Shown here piece after piece: positions 5,828 through 6,191 of a DNA stretch of 6,191 nucleotides (within the stretch, counting starts at the first letter, position 1; every line of letters begins with the position of its first letter). The stretch lies in contig JAEYOT010000882.1 of NCBI GenBank assembly GCA_023411445.1, positions 1-6,191 on the forward strand. The letters run 5' to 3'. The DNA comes from Pseudomonadota bacterium. GTDB taxonomy: Bacteria > Myxococcota_A > Polyangia > Polyangiales > Polyangiaceae. The notes under the pieces were generated by a model, which was given only the letters and a program-made list of their open reading frames with translations, did not search any database and was not told the origin of the DNA. Both the position numbers and the translations under genes were made by a program.

Positions 5828-6191
5828 AGTGCTGCTCGAGCGCGTCCAGCGTACCCTCCACGGTGTAGACGCTGGCTTGCACGGTTGGCGCGAGCCCCGC
5901 CGCTTGGAGCGTCTTCGTCGTGATCGGCCCGATGCTGGCCAAGGCGACGCGCCGCAGCAGCTCGGCGCCGTCCGCGCCCAACGCCTGCAACGTCGAGCTG
6001 ACCGTGGAGCTGGAAGTGAACATCATGGCGTCCACGCCGCCGTCTTGAATCAGACGGCGCAGCTCGGCGGCGGCGTCCGGTAGCGCGCGTGTCTCGTACG
6101 CCGCCACCACGTCCACCTCGCAGCCGCTGCGGCGCAGCGTCTCCGGCAAGGCGTCGCGCGCGACGAGCGCGCGCAGCAAGAGCGCGCGGCG
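5811..6191 (-). CDS. hemD: Uroporphyrinogen-III synthase, C-terminal half, 5' end cut off
   Basis: The - strand frame runs from the window edge at 6191 to TAG 5813-5811, giving 126 visible residues, about half of the usual 250-270. The enzyme closes and inverts ring D of hydroxymethylbilane to make uroporphyrinogen III, the shared precursor of haem, sirohaem and cobalamin. Visible family features in order are: ARDALPETLRRSGCEVDVV followed by AAYETRALP (end of the first domain and linker strand), then DAMMFTSSSTVSSTLQALG, then ASIGPITTKTLQAAGL, then a VYTVEGTLDAL-type final helix. The F-T-S-S-x-T-V and I-G-P-x-T segments are the best conserved parts of this divergent family. The TTG at 6179 is an internal Leu codon, not a start. 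The stop region overlaps the 3' end of the sugar-kinase gene by 17 bases, tail to tail. Confidence 0.85.
   Translation of the reverse strand, partial: RRALLLRALVARDALPETLRRSGCEVDVVAAYETRALPDAAAELRRLIQDGGVDAMMFTSSSTVSSTLQALGADGAELLRRVALASIGPITTKTLQAAGLAPTVQASVYTVEGTLDALEQHFSAAN

Overview
This is a gene-dense, GC-rich stretch of bacterial chromosome. By eye it is well above 60% GC, with strong G/C preference at third codon positions. GC content, gene types and a histone-fold protein of the bacterial kind suggest a Myxococcota-like (deltaproteobacterial) genome, possibly of the Polyangiales/Sorangium type. That assignment is inference, because the window has no rRNA or other taxonomic marker. 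I see no tRNA, rRNA, CRISPR array, insertion sequence or phage gene.

Layout from left to right: (1) the 3' part of a multi-spanning GT-C/family-39 glycosyltransferase on the + strand, 1-2004, cut by the window start; (2) a small membrane-anchored bacterial PH-domain (bPH2/DUF304-like) protein on the - strand, 1977-2429; (3) a + strand two-gene unit made of a TRAFAC-type P-loop GTPase (2517-3611) and an unrecognised 172-residue protein (3604-4122) that overlaps it by 8 bases; (4) a - strand gene (4126-4650) encoding an N-terminal HIT/MYND-like zinc finger, a charged helix and a C-terminal histone fold; (5) a + strand PfkB-family sugar kinase closest to 2-keto-3-deoxygluconate kinase (4805-5827), with unusual residues in two signature motifs; (6) the 3' part of a - strand uroporphyrinogen-III synthase gene, hemD (5811-6191), cut by the window end.

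The transcription units alternate in direction. All three tail-to-tail junctions are extremely tight (28-base overlap, 3-base gap, 17-base overlap). The two head-to-head gaps, 2430-2516 and 4651-4804, are the only non-coding DNA and must hold the promoters. Only the GTPase and its downstream partner look like a true operon. The glycosyltransferase, sugar kinase and hemD look like unrelated housekeeping or accessory metabolism.

The parts most worth a second look are the zinc-finger/histone-fold protein, whose C-terminus keeps the GRKT motif and the Arg-Asp pair typical of archaeal and bacterial histones, and the GTPase/orphan pair, which may be an uncharacterised GTPase-partner module.
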